A DNA stretch of 64,000 nucleotides from Leisingera sp. ANG-M7 (GTDB taxonomy: Bacteria > Pseudomonadota > Alphaproteobacteria > Rhodobacterales > Rhodobacteraceae), in contig NZ_JWLI01000006.1 in assembly GCF_000813965.1 (NCBI RefSeq), forward strand, positions 248,001 through 312,000. Direction: 5' to 3'. The notes below the pieces were generated by a model. That model saw only the letters and a list, made by a program, of their open reading frames with translations. It made no database searches and was not told the origin of the DNA. The position numbers and the translations under genes are program-made. Each line of letters opens with the position of its first letter. The first letter of the stretch is position 1. Positions 43,629 through 53,179 of the stretch are shown piece by piece.

Positions 43629-46600
43629 ATGAGCAGCGAAGGGAAAGCTGAGATCAAACCCGCCGGCGAGAATAACCGCGCCGCCGCCGAGGCGGTGCCG
43701 GTGACCGGTCCCGCTCCGGAAACGGATGCGGCTGTTCGGGCTGTGCCGCGGCGGCGGCGCCGCTGGCGGCTGCTGCGCGGGCTGGTCTGGGTGCTGGCGC
43801 TGCTGAGTTTTCTGGGCGCTGGCGCAGTCTATTTCGGGGTCGGCACCCGGCTGGATGCGCCGGATTGGGTGCGCAACCGGGTGGAGGCGCGGATTGAGCG
43901 GCACCTGAACGGGCTGCAGGTCGAATTCGGCGCCATCAATGTCGTGGTGAACAAGGGCTGGCGGCCGCGGGTGAGCCTGCGGGATGTGGTGCTGCGGCAC
44001 CCGGACGGCAGCGTCTTTGCCCAGCTGGCCGATGCCCAGGCAAGCCTGGCGATGCGGCCCCTGCTGCAGGGCCGGATCCAGCCCAAGCGGATCGCCCTGA
44101 GCGGGCTGTTTGCGGCGCTCAGGCGCAACGAGGACGGCAGCCTGGCGCTGAGCTTTGCTAGCGGTGCGGCACCGTCGCGGCGCGCTGCCAGCCTGGTGGA
44201 ACTGATCGAGCAATGGGACAGCCAGTTGCAGAAGCCGGTGCTGGCTGCGCTGACCGAGGTTGAGACCAGCGAATTGACGCTGTCCTATACTGACGACCGT
44301 CTGGGCCGCGGCTGGACTCTGGACGGCGGCAGGATCGGATTGCAGCGGGAGGGCGGCTCGGTCTCCTTGTCGGCGGCCTTCTCGGTCCTGAGCGGACGCG
44401 GCGAGGTTGGCACGGTGGAAGCCAGCTATACCTCCGAAATCGGCAGCCCCGAGGCGGAGTTCGGGGTGCTGGTCTCCGAGATCGCCAGTGAGGATATCGC
44501 GGTGCAGAGCCCGGCGCTTGGCTGGCTGGGGGTTCTGCGGGCGCCGATCTCCGGGTCGTTGCGCGGCGGCGTGGCGGCGGATGGCGTGGTGCAGCCGGTT
44601 CAGGCCAGCCTGCGGATCGGCGAAGGGGTGATCCAGCCTGCGGCGCAGACCCGTCCGGTGCCGATCACCGGCGCGCGCAGCTATTTCACCTATGATCCGG
44701 CGGCCCAGCTTCTGGCGTTCTCGGAACTGAGCATTGAAAGCGGCTGGGGCTCCGGGGTGATGCAGGGCCAGGCAAGCCTGGCCGGGGTGCAGAACGGCCA
44801 GCTGGCCGGGCTGGTCGGGCAGCTGCGGTTCTCCGATCTGAAGCTGAACCCGCGCCGCCTGTTTGAAACCCCGGTGGAGTTTCCTGCGGTGGATGCGGAT
44901 TTCGATCTGCGGCTCAAGCCCTTCCGGCTGCGGCTGGGAGAGATGCTGGTGCATGACGGCGGCAGCCGCATTCACTTTGACGGCACCGTCGGCGCTGGCC
45001 CTGAGGGCTGGGACTATGACCTGAACGGCAGCGTCGACCAGGTGCAGGTGAAGCGGGTCAAGGAATTGTGGCCCTCGGTGCTGGCGCCCAAACCGCGGGA
45101 GTGGGTGGGTGAGAACCTGCACGCCGGGCTGGTGCGCGATGTGGGTTTCCACATGCGCGGCCGCGGCAGCGGCAAACCGTTTGTCAGCCTGGATCTGGCG
45201 TTTGAGGGCGCCGAGGTGGTGTTTCAGAAATTCATGCCGCCGGTGAGGGGCGGATCCGGTCAGCTGAGCCTGTACGGCCAGCGGTTTGTGGTCACGGCCT
45301 CCGGCGGCACGATCACAGCGGACCAAGGCGGCGAAGTGGAGGTTGCCGGCACGTCCTTTATTATCCCGGATGTTACCGCCAAGGACGGAACGCCTGGGAT
45401 TGCCCGGATCAAGGCGCGCGGATCTGCCACGGCGGCGCTGTCGCTGCTGAACCGGGAGCCCCTGCGGGTGATGGACAAGGCCAATCTGCCGGTGGACCTG
45501 GCGGAAGGGCAGGTGGAGGCCGAGGGCACGCTGGCGCTGCCGCTGCAGAAGAAGATTCCGGTGGAGCAGATCCTGTATCATTACAGCGGCACGGTGCAGG
45601 GTGTTCAGTCCGCCAAGCTGGTGCCGGGCCATGTTGCGAAGGCACCGCTGCTGCGGGTTGAGGGTGATCAGGGGCAGGTGAGGATCAGCGGCGATGGCAG
45701 CCTGTCTGGCGTGCCGCTGAGCGCCAGTTGGCGGCAGAAGATTGGCAAGGGTGCCGCGCCGGACAGCCGGGTCGAAGGGACGATCGAACTGTCGCCGGCA
45801 GCAGTCGAGGCGTTCCGGATCGGCTTGCCGCGCGGGTCGGTTACCGGCAAGGCGCAGGGGCGCTATGCAGTGGACCTGAAGCCGGGGGTGCCGCCACAGC
45901 TGACACTGGAGTCGGATCTGCGGGGTGCGGGGCTCCGGATCCCGGAAATCAGCTGGCGCAAGGGAGAAAGCGCAACCGGCAAACTGTCTTTGACCGCGAC
46001 CCTCGGTGAGAGCGCCGCAGTGGACAGGCTGGAACTGGAGGCGCCGGGCCTGTCAGCCACTGGCCAGGTCACGACGCACAAGAGCGGTGGGCTGAACCAG
46101 GCAGTGCTCACCTCGGCGCGGGCGGGAAACTGGTTTCAGGGCGCGGTGACCTTCACCGGCCGGGGCGCCGCAGCACCAGCGATTGAGGTGACCGGCGGTC
46201 GGCTGGACCTGAACCGGTCGCCGTTTTCGGATACGTCAAACGGTGGCGGCAGCGGCGGCCGAGGCGGTGATGTACCGGTGACACTGCGGCTGCAGAACCT
46301 GCAAGTGACTGACAGCATCGGGCTGCAGAACTTCCAGGGCAGGTTTTCCACCCGCGGCGGCATGAACGGGGAGTTCACCGCACGTTTGAACGGTCAGACG
46401 CCGGTGGCCGGTACGGTGGTGCCGCAGAACGGCGGCACTGCCTCGCGCATCCGCTCCAATGATGCGGGCGGGGTGTTCCGCTCTGCCGGGGTGTTCGGGC
46501 ATGGCCGCGGCGGCAGCTTTGACATGACGCTGGTGCCGGCCGCGGGGGCGCCGGGCGAATATGACGGCAGGGTCGCGGTCCGCAACATCCGTGTGAAGAA

Positions 46601-47096
46601 CGCGCCTTCGATGGCGGCGATCCTGAACGCGATCAGCCTGGTAGGCCTTCTGGACGAGATGACCGGCCAAGGCATCCTGTTCACCAGCATGGAGGGCCGG
46701 TTCCGGCTGGGGGCTTCGCATCTGATCCTGCATCAGAGCAGCGCGGTCGGCCCGTCCATGGGGCTGTCGCTGGACGGCAATTTCGACCTGAACAGCAGCC
46801 GGCTGAACATGCGCGGGGTGATCTCGCCTGTTTACCTTCTGAATGCCATCGGGCGGGTGTTGTCGCCGCGGGACGGCGAAGGTCTGTTCGGGTTCACCTT
46901 CACCCTGCGCGGAACCGCTGATGACCCATCGGTCACGGTGAACCCGCTTGCAGGGCTGGCACCGGGTTTCCTGCGCGAGATCTTCCGCGGTCCGGCGCCG
47001 GAGGTGCCTGGTGACACCAGGGCGTTCTCAGCCGACGGTGAGGAGCTGGAGGAAGGCCAGGAACAGGTCCGCGAACCGCGGGGATCTGACAAGTAA
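43629..47096 (+). CDS. large AsmA-like / DUF3971 membrane protein
   Basis: This 1155-aa protein is of the YhdP/AsmA type: a basic cytoplasmic N-terminus, one membrane helix (about 48-70), then a very long beta-rich periplasmic part. DUF3971-like sequence is seen in the middle (VKRVKELWPSVLAPKPREWVGENL), and the end has the AsmA C-terminal pattern (NAISLVGLLDEMTGQGILFTSMEGRF, ISPVYLLNAIGRVLSP). Such proteins are thought to bridge inner and outer membranes and move lipids. Function here is by family. Confidence 0.88.
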   Translation: MSSEGKAEIKPAGENNRAAAEAVPVTGPAPETDAAVRAVPRRRRRWRLLRGLVWVLALLSFLGAGAVYFGVGTRLDAPDWVRNRVEARIERHLNGLQVEFGAINVVVNKGWRPRVSLRDVVLRHPDGSVFAQLADAQASLAMRPLLQGRIQPKRIALSGLFAALRRNEDGSLALSFASGAAPSRRAASLVELIEQWDSQLQKPVLAALTEVETSELTLSYTDDRLGRGWTLDGGRIGLQREGGSVSLSAAFSVLSGRGEVGTVEASYTSEIGSPEAEFGVLVSEIASEDIAVQSPALGWLGVLRAPISGSLRGGVAADGVVQPVQASLRIGEGVIQPAAQTRPVPITGARSYFTYDPAAQLLAFSELSIESGWGSGVMQGQASLAGVQNGQLAGLVGQLRFSDLKLNPRRLFETPVEFPAVDADFDLRLKPFRLRLGEMLVHDGGSRIHFDGTVGAGPEGWDYDLNGSVDQVQVKRVKELWPSVLAPKPREWVGENLHAGLVRDVGFHMRGRGSGKPFVSLDLAFEGAEVVFQKFMPPVRGGSGQLSLYGQRFVVTASGGTITADQGGEVEVAGTSFIIPDVTAKDGTPGIARIKARGSATAALSLLNREPLRVMDKANLPVDLAEGQVEAEGTLALPLQKKIPVEQILYHYSGTVQGVQSAKLVPGHVAKAPLLRVEGDQGQVRISGDGSLSGVPLSASWRQKIGKGAAPDSRVEGTIELSPAAVEAFRIGLPRGSVTGKAQGRYAVDLKPGVPPQLTLESDLRGAGLRIPEISWRKGESATGKLSLTATLGESAAVDRLELEAPGLSATGQVTTHKSGGLNQAVLTSARAGNWFQGAVTFTGRGAAAPAIEVTGGRLDLNRSPFSDTSNGGGSGGRGGDVPVTLRLQNLQVTDSIGLQNFQGRFSTRGGMNGEFTARLNGQTPVAGTVVPQNGGTASRIRSNDAGGVFRSAGVFGHGRGGSFDMTLVPAAGAPGEYDGRVAVRNIRVKNAPSMAAILNAISLVGLLDEMTGQGILFTSMEGRFRLGASHLILHQSSAVGPSMGLSLDGNFDLNSSRLNMRGVISPVYLLNAIGRVLSPRDGEGLFGFTFTLRGTADDPSVTVNPLAGLAPGFLREIFRGPAPEVPGDTRAFSADGEELEEGQEQVREPRGSDK

Positions 47097-47157
47097 ACCT
47101 TGCAGAGGGCGAAAATCGCCATAGATTTCTCCCGCTGCACAGCCTATAGCGCGCGCC

Positions 47158-48243
47158 ATGAAACTCAGCGATTTCGACTTCGACCTGCCCGACGACCTGA
47201 TTGCCACCCGGCCTGCCAACCCGCGCAGCTCGGCCCGCTTGCTGGTGGCCGAGGGCGGTGCCCTGCACGATGGGCAAGTGACCGATCTGACCCGCTGGCT
47301 GCAGCCCGGCGACCGGCTGGTGCTGAATGATACCAAGGTGATCCCGGCCCGCCTGAGCGGGCTGCGGCACCGCGACAGCGCGCAAGGCCCCGTGGCGGCC
47401 AGGATCGAGGCGACCCTGCTGGAACCCCGCGCCGATGGCAGCTGGGCCGCGCTGCTGAAGCCCCTGAAGAAGATCAAAGCGGGTGAGGAGATTGTCTTCT
47501 CTCAAAACCTGAGCGCCAGGCTTGAAGCCATCGACGACGGCCAGGGGCAGCTGCGCTTCAATCTGAGCGGCACCGATTTTGATGCTGCATTGGCAGAGGC
47601 TGGCGCGATGCCGCTGCCGCCCTATATCGCCGCCAAGCGTGCCGCGGATGAGCAGGACAAGACCGACTATCAGACCGTCTGGGCCAAAAATTCCGGCGCG
47701 GTGGCGGCGCCGACGGCCTCCCTTCATTTCGACGCGCCGCTGCTGGAGGCGCTGAAGGCGCGCGGAGTTGAGATTTCCTATGTCACCCTGCATGTGGGCG
47801 CGGGCACCTTTCTGCCGGTCAAGGTGGAGGATGTGACCACCCACCGGATGCACGCGGAATGGGGCAAGGTGAGCGAAGAGGCCGCAGCAGAGATCGCCGC
47901 AACCAAGGCTGCAGGCGGGCGGGTGATTCCGGTCGGCACCACGGCGCTGCGGCTGATCGAAAGCGCCGCCAAGGACGGCCGGATCCATGCTTGGGAAGGT
48001 GACACCGACATCTTTATCTATCCGGGGTTTGCGTTCCAGGTGGCGGATGCGCTGATGACCAACTTCCACCTGCCGAAATCGACGCTGCTGATGCTGGTCT
48101 CGGCGCTGATGGGGCAGGGAGAGATCCGCAAGATCTATGATCACGCGGTCGAAAGCCGCTACCGGTTCTTCTCTTATGGCGATGCGTCGCTTTTGATCCC
48201 GGCAAAGGCGAATACATCTCAGAAATGCGGCACGGAATCGTAG
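47158..48243 (+). CDS. queA: S-adenosylmethionine:tRNA ribosyltransferase-isomerase QueA
   Basis: This 361-aa enzyme makes epoxyqueuosine on tRNA from SAM. It starts [20 protein letters not shown] and contains [34 protein letters not shown] and [18 protein letters not shown], all family hallmarks. It is followed by a hairpin and a transporter rather than the usual tgt. Confidence 0.96.
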   Translation: MKLSDFDFDLPDDLIATRPANPRSSARLLVAEGGALHDGQVTDLTRWLQPGDRLVLNDTKVIPARLSGLRHRDSAQGPVAARIEATLLEPRADGSWAALLKPLKKIKAGEEIVFSQNLSARLEAIDDGQGQLRFNLSGTDFDAALAEAGAMPLPPYIAAKRAADEQDKTDYQTVWAKNSGAVAAPTASLHFDAPLLEALKARGVEISYVTLHVGAGTFLPVKVEDVTTHRMHAEWGKVSEEAAAEIAATKAAGGRVIPVGTTALRLIESAAKDGRIHAWEGDTDIFIYPGFAFQVADALMTNFHLPKSTLLMLVSALMGQGEIRKIYDHAVESRYRFFSYGDASLLIPAKANTSQKCGTES

Positions 48244-48360
48244 ACAAGCGCCGCAACTATGGAACCCTGAAGGCGCGCAAAGGGTTCATTAAACTGAAAT
48301 CGGAATCGGCGATACCGGCCCGGCGGGCTTGATCGCCCGGACATAACAATCAAAACTGAT

Positions 48361-48398
48361 AGCAGCCCGTCCCATTGTGGAGGGCTGCTTTGCTTTCG
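48361..48398 (+). terminator. hairpin terminator after queA
   Basis: Stem AGCAGCCC/GGGCTGCT with a loop of 13 nt, then TTGCTTT. It lies just before the ribosome site of the next gene, so partial read-through is likely. Confidence 0.55.
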
Positions 48399-48412
48399 AA
48401 GGAGGCATGAAA

Positions 48413-49687
48413 ATGCTGCAGGTGCTGTCGAGCGCATGGGCGCTGCTGCTGGGGGTTTGCTTGCTGATGGTGGGCAACGGCCTGCAGGGCACCATGCTGG
48501 GTGTGCGCGGCGAACTCGAGGGTTTTTCGACCTTCCAGATGTCGATCGTGATGGCGGCCTATTTTGTGGGCTTCCTGGGCGGTTCGCGGCTGGCGCCGGA
48601 GATGATCCGCCGCGTCGGCCATGTGCGTGTCTTTGCGGCGCTGGCCTCTTTCATCTCGGCGGTAATGATCCTCTATCCGCTGCTGCCCAACACCATTGCC
48701 TGGGCGCTGGGGCGGATGATCATCGGCTTCTGCTTCTCCGGCGTGTATGTGACGGCGGAAAGCTGGCTGAACAATGCGGCTGACAACACCAACCGCGGCA
48801 AGGCGCTGTCGCTCTACATGATCGTGCAGACCATCGGCATCATTGCCGCGCAGATGATGATCCAGATCGGCGACCCGGCCGGGTATGAGGCGTTCATCAT
48901 CGCGTCGATCCTGGTTTCTGTCTCCTTCGGGCCGATCCTCTTGTCGATCTCGCCGACGCCGGCCTTTGACACCACCAAGCCGATGACCCTGCGCCAGCTG
49001 TTTGAAACCTCGCCGCTGGGCTGTGTTGGCATGTTCCTGCTGGGCGGCGTGTTCTCGGCCCAGTTCGGGATGAGCGCGGTTTACGGCTCTGCCGCCGGGC
49101 TGACACTGTGGCAGCTGTCGGTCTTTGTCTCCACCTTCTATGTGGGGGCGATGCTGCTGCAGTACCCGCTGGGCTGGCTGTCGGACCGCATGGACCGCCG
49201 TTTCCTGATCCTGGCGGCCGCCCTGGCTGGCGGCATCGGCGCGGTGCTGGGCTTCCTGTTCGGGATGGAGTTCAAGATGCTGCTGGTGGCGGCTTTCTTC
49301 ATCGGCGGGCTGTCGAACCCGCTCTATTCGCTGCTGATCGCCTATACCAACGACTATCTGGAGCATGACGACATGGCGGCGGCTTCCGGCGGACTGATCT
49401 TCATCAACGGGCTGGGCGCCATCGCCGGGCCGCTGATCACCGGCTGGCTGATGGAGGATGCCGTGTTCGGGCCCGCGGGGTTCTTCACCTTCATCGGCGC
49501 GCTGATGTTTGCGATGGCCGCCTATGCCGCCTACCGCGCGACGCAGCGTGCGGCGGTTCCTGTCGATGAAACCGGCAGCTTTGCCGCGATGTCGCCGACG
49601 GCAACGCCGGTGGCTGTGGAGTTTGCCCAGGAATACGCCATCGAAAGCGAACTGGAGGAGCAGGAAACTGCCCAAGAAACAGTCTGA
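48413..49687 (+). CDS. MFS transporter, YcaD-like
   Basis: This 424-aa protein has twelve predicted membrane helices. The helix 2-3 loop and the later YPLGWLSDRMDRR loop are MFS signatures; GRMIIGFCFSGVYVTAESWLN is typical of the YcaD subfamily. Substrate unknown. GGAGG stands 7 nt before the ATG at 48413 and only 1 nt before the ATG at 48407, so the later start is chosen. The last 45 residues are a soluble acidic tail. Confidence 0.87.
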   Translation: MLQVLSSAWALLLGVCLLMVGNGLQGTMLGVRGELEGFSTFQMSIVMAAYFVGFLGGSRLAPEMIRRVGHVRVFAALASFISAVMILYPLLPNTIAWALGRMIIGFCFSGVYVTAESWLNNAADNTNRGKALSLYMIVQTIGIIAAQMMIQIGDPAGYEAFIIASILVSVSFGPILLSISPTPAFDTTKPMTLRQLFETSPLGCVGMFLLGGVFSAQFGMSAVYGSAAGLTLWQLSVFVSTFYVGAMLLQYPLGWLSDRMDRRFLILAAALAGGIGAVLGFLFGMEFKMLLVAAFFIGGLSNPLYSLLIAYTNDYLEHDDMAAASGGLIFINGLGAIAGPLITGWLMEDAVFGPAGFFTFIGALMFAMAAYAAYRATQRAAVPVDETGSFAAMSPTATPVAVEFAQEYAIESELEEQETAQETV

Positions 49688-49825
49688 TTGCGCTAACCGA
49701 CCGGAATTGTGAGGATTATTTCACACAATGGGGTTGTCTGACGCAATTTGTGACCCAAGGTTACTTGTAAAGGTAATGTAAAATGGCCTGAAGTTAGGGT
49801 CAGGAAAAACTTGGAGTTACGACCG

Positions 49826-50404
49826 ATGGCTGGTCCCGAAGAGATACTTGCATTCTGGCTCGACAAAGTCGGGGAGAAGGGATGGTATCTGCAGGATGAC
49901 GCGCTGGATCAGGAGATCCGCGACACGTTCCAAAGCACCTGGGAGGCGGCCTGCGAAGGCCGGTTCTCCTTCTGGCTAACCTACCCGAGCGGCACTCTGG
50001 CCTACATCATCCTGATGGACCAGTTCCCGCGCAACATGTTCCGCGGCGAGGGCCGGGCCTTTGCCTCGGACCGGGCGGCCCTGTCGGCGGCAAAGATCGC
50101 GATCAACAAGAACTGGGACCTGAAAATCGACGAGCCGGCGCGGCAGTTTTTCTATCTGCCGATGATGCATTCCGAAAACCTGTGCGATCAGGAACGCTGC
50201 ATCCGGCTGATGATGGAGCGGATGCCTCAGACCGGCACCAGCAACCTGCTGCATGCCCGTGCCCACCGCGAAGTGATTCGCCAGTTCGGCCGCTTCCCCT
50301 ACCGCAACGAGGCCCTGCACCGGGCCAGCACTAGCCCGGAACTGGCCTATGTGCAGGCCGGCGGCTATGGCGAGACCGTGCGGCAGATGCAAGCGGCCGG
50401 CTGA
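49826..50404 (+). CDS. DUF924 family protein
   Basis: This 192-aa soluble helical protein has the DUF924 features ILAFWLDKVGEKGWYLQDDALD, LIMDQFPRNMFRGEGRAFASD and FYLPMMHSENLCDQE. It has a TPR-like helical repeat look. The family's function is unknown. GGAG lies 10 nt before the ATG. A strong terminator follows. Confidence 0.92.
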   Translation: MAGPEEILAFWLDKVGEKGWYLQDDALDQEIRDTFQSTWEAACEGRFSFWLTYPSGTLAYIILMDQFPRNMFRGEGRAFASDRAALSAAKIAINKNWDLKIDEPARQFFYLPMMHSENLCDQERCIRLMMERMPQTGTSNLLHARAHREVIRQFGRFPYRNEALHRASTSPELAYVQAGGYGETVRQMQAAG

Positions 50405-50427
50405 CACCGGTTCAACTGGAAGATTTC

Positions 50428-50465
50428 AACGCCGCGCCCTGAGGACGGGCGCGGCGTTTTTCTTT
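50428..50465 (+). terminator. intrinsic terminator of the DUF924 gene
   Basis: 12-bp stem AACGCCGCGCCC/GGGCGCGGCGTT then TTTTCTTT. Confidence 0.93.
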
Positions 50466-50543
50466 GGCGGTCCCTTGCCTGCGGTGCGGCACTGCGGCAG
50501 GAAGGTGCTCCCGTATTTCATAAATTTCTTTGAAAGAGAGAGC

Positions 50544-50999
50544 ATGACTGTATCCTCCTTTCCCATGACCGGCAGCTGCCGCTGCGGTGCCACCGGAATA
50601 GAAGTGTCCAAACCGCCGGCGCTGACAGCCGCCTGCCACTGCCGCGGCTGCCAAAAGATGAGCGCCAGCGCGTTTTCCCTGACCGCGCTGTACCCGGCTG
50701 AGGCGTTCCGGGTTGTCCAGGGCGATCCTGTCGTTGGCGGTGCCAAGGGTGCCGAACTGGCCCACTATTGCTGTCCTGGGTGCCAGACCTGGATGTTCAC
50801 CCGCATCACCGGCGTGGAGGGGTTTGTGAACGTGCGTCCGACGATGTTCGAGGACAGCAGCTGGTTCCGCCCGTTCATTGAGACCTGGACAGCGGCCAAG
50901 CATCCGTTTGTGCAGGTCACCGCAGAACACAGCTTTGAGCATTTCCCCACGATGGAGGAGTTCGGCGGGCTGCTGGCGGCCTACGCCGAAAGAGGCTGA
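50544..50999 (+). CDS. GFA family zinc protein
   Basis: This 151-aa protein has the CENP-V/GFA fold. The zinc-binding cysteines are in SCRCG, CHCRGC and CCPGC, the usual two-site pattern. The family is named for glutathione-dependent formaldehyde activation, but most members have unknown roles. GAGAGAG precedes the ATG. It is convergent with the next gene, with only 7 bp between them. Confidence 0.9.
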   Translation: MTVSSFPMTGSCRCGATGIEVSKPPALTAACHCRGCQKMSASAFSLTALYPAEAFRVVQGDPVVGGAKGAELAHYCCPGCQTWMFTRITGVEGFVNVRPTMFEDSSWFRPFIETWTAAKHPFVQVTAEHSFEHFPTMEEFGGLLAAYAERG

Positions 51000-51006
51000 G
51001 CCGGGG

Positions 51007-51420
51007 TCAGCTTTCGCCTGAACTGCACGCGCTGCCATCCTTCAGCAAAGGCGCGGCCTGGATGATCCGGCCGGCCAGTTCAGCAGCGCCTGCACGGGCT
51101 GCCTCTGCCGCGGCCTGCCGGGGCAGGGCACGCATGTCTGCAAGGCTGGCTTGCACCTGTGCCAGGCGCGCCTCCAGCCGGGTGAGGCTTGCAGCAGTGG
51201 CGGTGCCGTCCTGCACCATGCTGCGCAGAGCGGCTGCCTCCTCTTGCAGCCCCGAGACGGCCGTGCGCAGCGGGGACACCTGATCCGCAATTGCGGCCGC
51301 ATTGGCGGTGACGCCTTCGGCTGCGGCCATCAGTTTCCATGCCAGGAACACGCACAGTGCCAGCAGGATCAGGGTGGCGTTCAAGAGCGCCTTGGCAAGA
51401 TCGAAAAGGTTTTTTGTCAT
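51007..51420 (-). CDS. hypothetical membrane protein with coiled coil
   Basis: I do not recognise this 137-aa protein. It has one membrane helix (about 11-32, ALLNATLILLALCVFLAWKL) and then a long helical region of heptad type (about 45-115, LQEEAAALRSMVQDG). A C-terminal tail has one Cys (SACSS). An ATG two codons upstream is equally possible. It is divergent from lpdA. Confidence 0.6.
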   Translation of the reverse strand: MTKNLFDLAKALLNATLILLALCVFLAWKLMAAAEGVTANAAAIADQVSPLRTAVSGLQEEAAALRSMVQDGTATAASLTRLEARLAQVQASLADMRALPRQAAAEAARAGAAELAGRIIQAAPLLKDGSACSSGES

Positions 51421-51557
51421 ATGCATGCGGTCCAGGGTTGTGGATTGCAGAAAGCTTCCGGCCTATGCTGGCCCGGAGCTGCCTGTTCTGCCAAGCGGAA
51501 ACCTGCCGGAAAATGCATGGCCGCTATGCCGCAGCAGAGGATGATTGCAGTGCAGCG

Positions 51558-51585
51558 AAAACTAGTTTAACGGTAAACTAGTTTT
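51558..51585. promoter_or_regulatory. perfect palindrome before lpdA, shared core with pdhA
   Basis: Arms AAAACTAGTTTA and TAAACTAGTTTT around ACGG: 12-bp perfect arms with a 4-nt centre, 28 nt before the lpdA ATG. The core GTTTA-N4-TAAAC at 51565-51578 matches the pdhA dyad at 33232-33245. Confidence 0.75.
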
Positions 51586-51613
51586 GGAACCTGTTCGAGG
51601 GCGAGGGAGCAAC

Positions 51614-53008
51614 ATGGCCGCACAATCTTATGACGTGATCGTAATCGGCGCCGGGCCGGGGGGCTATGTCGCCGCCATCCGTGCGGCGCAGCTGGGCCTG
51701 AAGACCTGCGTGGTCGAGCGTGAGCATCTGGGCGGCATCTGCCTGAACTGGGGCTGTATTCCGACCAAGGCGCTGCTGCGCTCCTCGGAAGTGTTCCACC
51801 TGATGGAGCGCGCCAAGGATTTCGGCCTGAAGGCGGAGAACATCGGCTATGACCTCGATGCGGTGGTGAAACGCTCGCGCGGGGTGGCGAAACAACTCAG
51901 CTCCGGCATCGGCCACCTGATGAAGAAGAACAAGATCGACGTGGTGATGGGCGAAGCGTCGATTCCGGCCAAAGGCAAGGTTTCGGTCAAGACCGACAAG
52001 GGCACCCAGGATCTGACCGCCAAGAACATCGTTCTGGCCACCGGCGCCCGCGCCCGCGAGCTGCCGGGGCTGGAAGCGGACGGCGATCTGGTCTGGACCT
52101 ACAAACACGCGCTGCAGCCGGTGCGGATGCCGAAGAAGCTGCTGGTGATCGGCTCTGGCGCCATCGGCATCGAATTTGCCAGCTTCTACAACACCCTGGG
52201 CGCTGACACGACGGTTGTCGAAGTCATGGACCGGGTGCTGCCGGTCGAAGATGCGGAAATCTCTGCCTTTGCCAAGAAGGCCTTTGTCAAACAGGGCATG
52301 AAGATCATGGAGAAAGCCATGGTCAAGCAGCTGGACCGCGGCAAGGGCAAAGTGACGGCCCATATCGAAGTGGGCGGCAAGGTAGAGAAACAGGAGTTCG
52401 ACACCGTGATCTCCGCCGTGGGCATCGTCGGCAATGTCGAGGGCCTGGGGCTGGAAGAGCTCGGCGTCAAGGTCGACCGGACCCATGTGATCACTGATGA
52501 ATTCTGCCGCACCGGCGTCGATGGCCTCTATGCCATCGGCGACATCGCCGGCGCGCCCTGGCTGGCGCACAAGGCGTCCCACGAAGGTGTGATGGTGGCC
52601 GAGCTGATCGCGGGCAAGCACGCGCACCCGGTGAAGCCGGAAAGCATTGCCGGCTGCACCTACTGCCAGCCGCAGGTGGCCTCCGTCGGCTATACCGAAG
52701 CGAAAGCCAAGGAACTGGGTTACGACATCAAGGTCGGCCGCTTCCCCTTCATCGGCAACGGCAAGGCCATCGCGCTGGGTGAGGCCGAGGGCGTGGTCAA
52801 GACTATCTTTGACGCCAAGACCGGCGAGCTGCTGGGTGCCCACATGGTCGGCGCCGAGGTGACCGAGATGATCCAGGGCTATGTGGTGGGCCGCCAGCTG
52901 GAGACCACCGAGGAAGACCTGATGAACACCGTCTTCCCGCACCCGACGCTCAGCGAGATGATGCATGAATCGGTGCTGGATGCCTATGGACGCGTGATCC
53001 ATATGTAA
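51614..53008 (+). CDS. lpdA: dihydrolipoyl dehydrogenase (E3)
   Basis: This 464-aa FAD enzyme reoxidises dihydrolipoate in 2-oxoacid dehydrogenase complexes. FAD binding is shown by IVIGAGPGGYVAAI, and the redox disulfide is Cys43/Cys48 in GICLNWGCIP. The NAD motif VIGSGAIGIEF and the C-terminal active site HPTLSEMMHE are present. GCGAGGG precedes the ATG. The dyad it shares with pdhA suggests it is the E3 of the pyruvate complex, although it is 18 kb from pdhABC. Confidence 0.96.
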   Translation: MAAQSYDVIVIGAGPGGYVAAIRAAQLGLKTCVVEREHLGGICLNWGCIPTKALLRSSEVFHLMERAKDFGLKAENIGYDLDAVVKRSRGVAKQLSSGIGHLMKKNKIDVVMGEASIPAKGKVSVKTDKGTQDLTAKNIVLATGARARELPGLEADGDLVWTYKHALQPVRMPKKLLVIGSGAIGIEFASFYNTLGADTTVVEVMDRVLPVEDAEISAFAKKAFVKQGMKIMEKAMVKQLDRGKGKVTAHIEVGGKVEKQEFDTVISAVGIVGNVEGLGLEELGVKVDRTHVITDEFCRTGVDGLYAIGDIAGAPWLAHKASHEGVMVAELIAGKHAHPVKPESIAGCTYCQPQVASVGYTEAKAKELGYDIKVGRFPFIGNGKAIALGEAEGVVKTIFDAKTGELLGAHMVGAEVTEMIQGYVVGRQLETTEEDLMNTVFPHPTLSEMMHESVLDAYGRVIHM

Positions 53009-53032
53009 GCTGCCCGCGGTGGTGTGCATTTG

Positions 53033-53063
53033 AAAAGGCGGCCTGCTGAGGGCCGCCTTTTTT
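53033..53063 (+). terminator. intrinsic terminator of lpdA
   Basis: 11-bp stem AAAAGGCGGCC/GGCCGCCTTTT, loop TGCTGAG, then T run. Confidence 0.93.
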
Positions 53064-53179
53064 CGTGGTGCCGCATGTCCCGGGCGCGCGGGGCGTTGCG
53101 TCAGATACTGGGCGCCCTCTGGCCACTGGTGCCGGCACGGGGTAACCAGTGGCAGAACAAGATCAAAGGGGCGGCAGTC

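Noticed and set aside
43323-45632. Very long minus-strand frame opposite the AsmA-like gene
   Set aside because: Arg/His/Gln-rich shadow of high-GC coding DNA; no family features and it covers bcp in another frame.
49706-49729. ATTGTG-N12-CACAAT before the DUF924 gene, considered as a CRP/FNR site
   Set aside because: The inner TGTGA and TCACA are 8 bp apart, not 6, and TTGAT-type FNR halves are missing.
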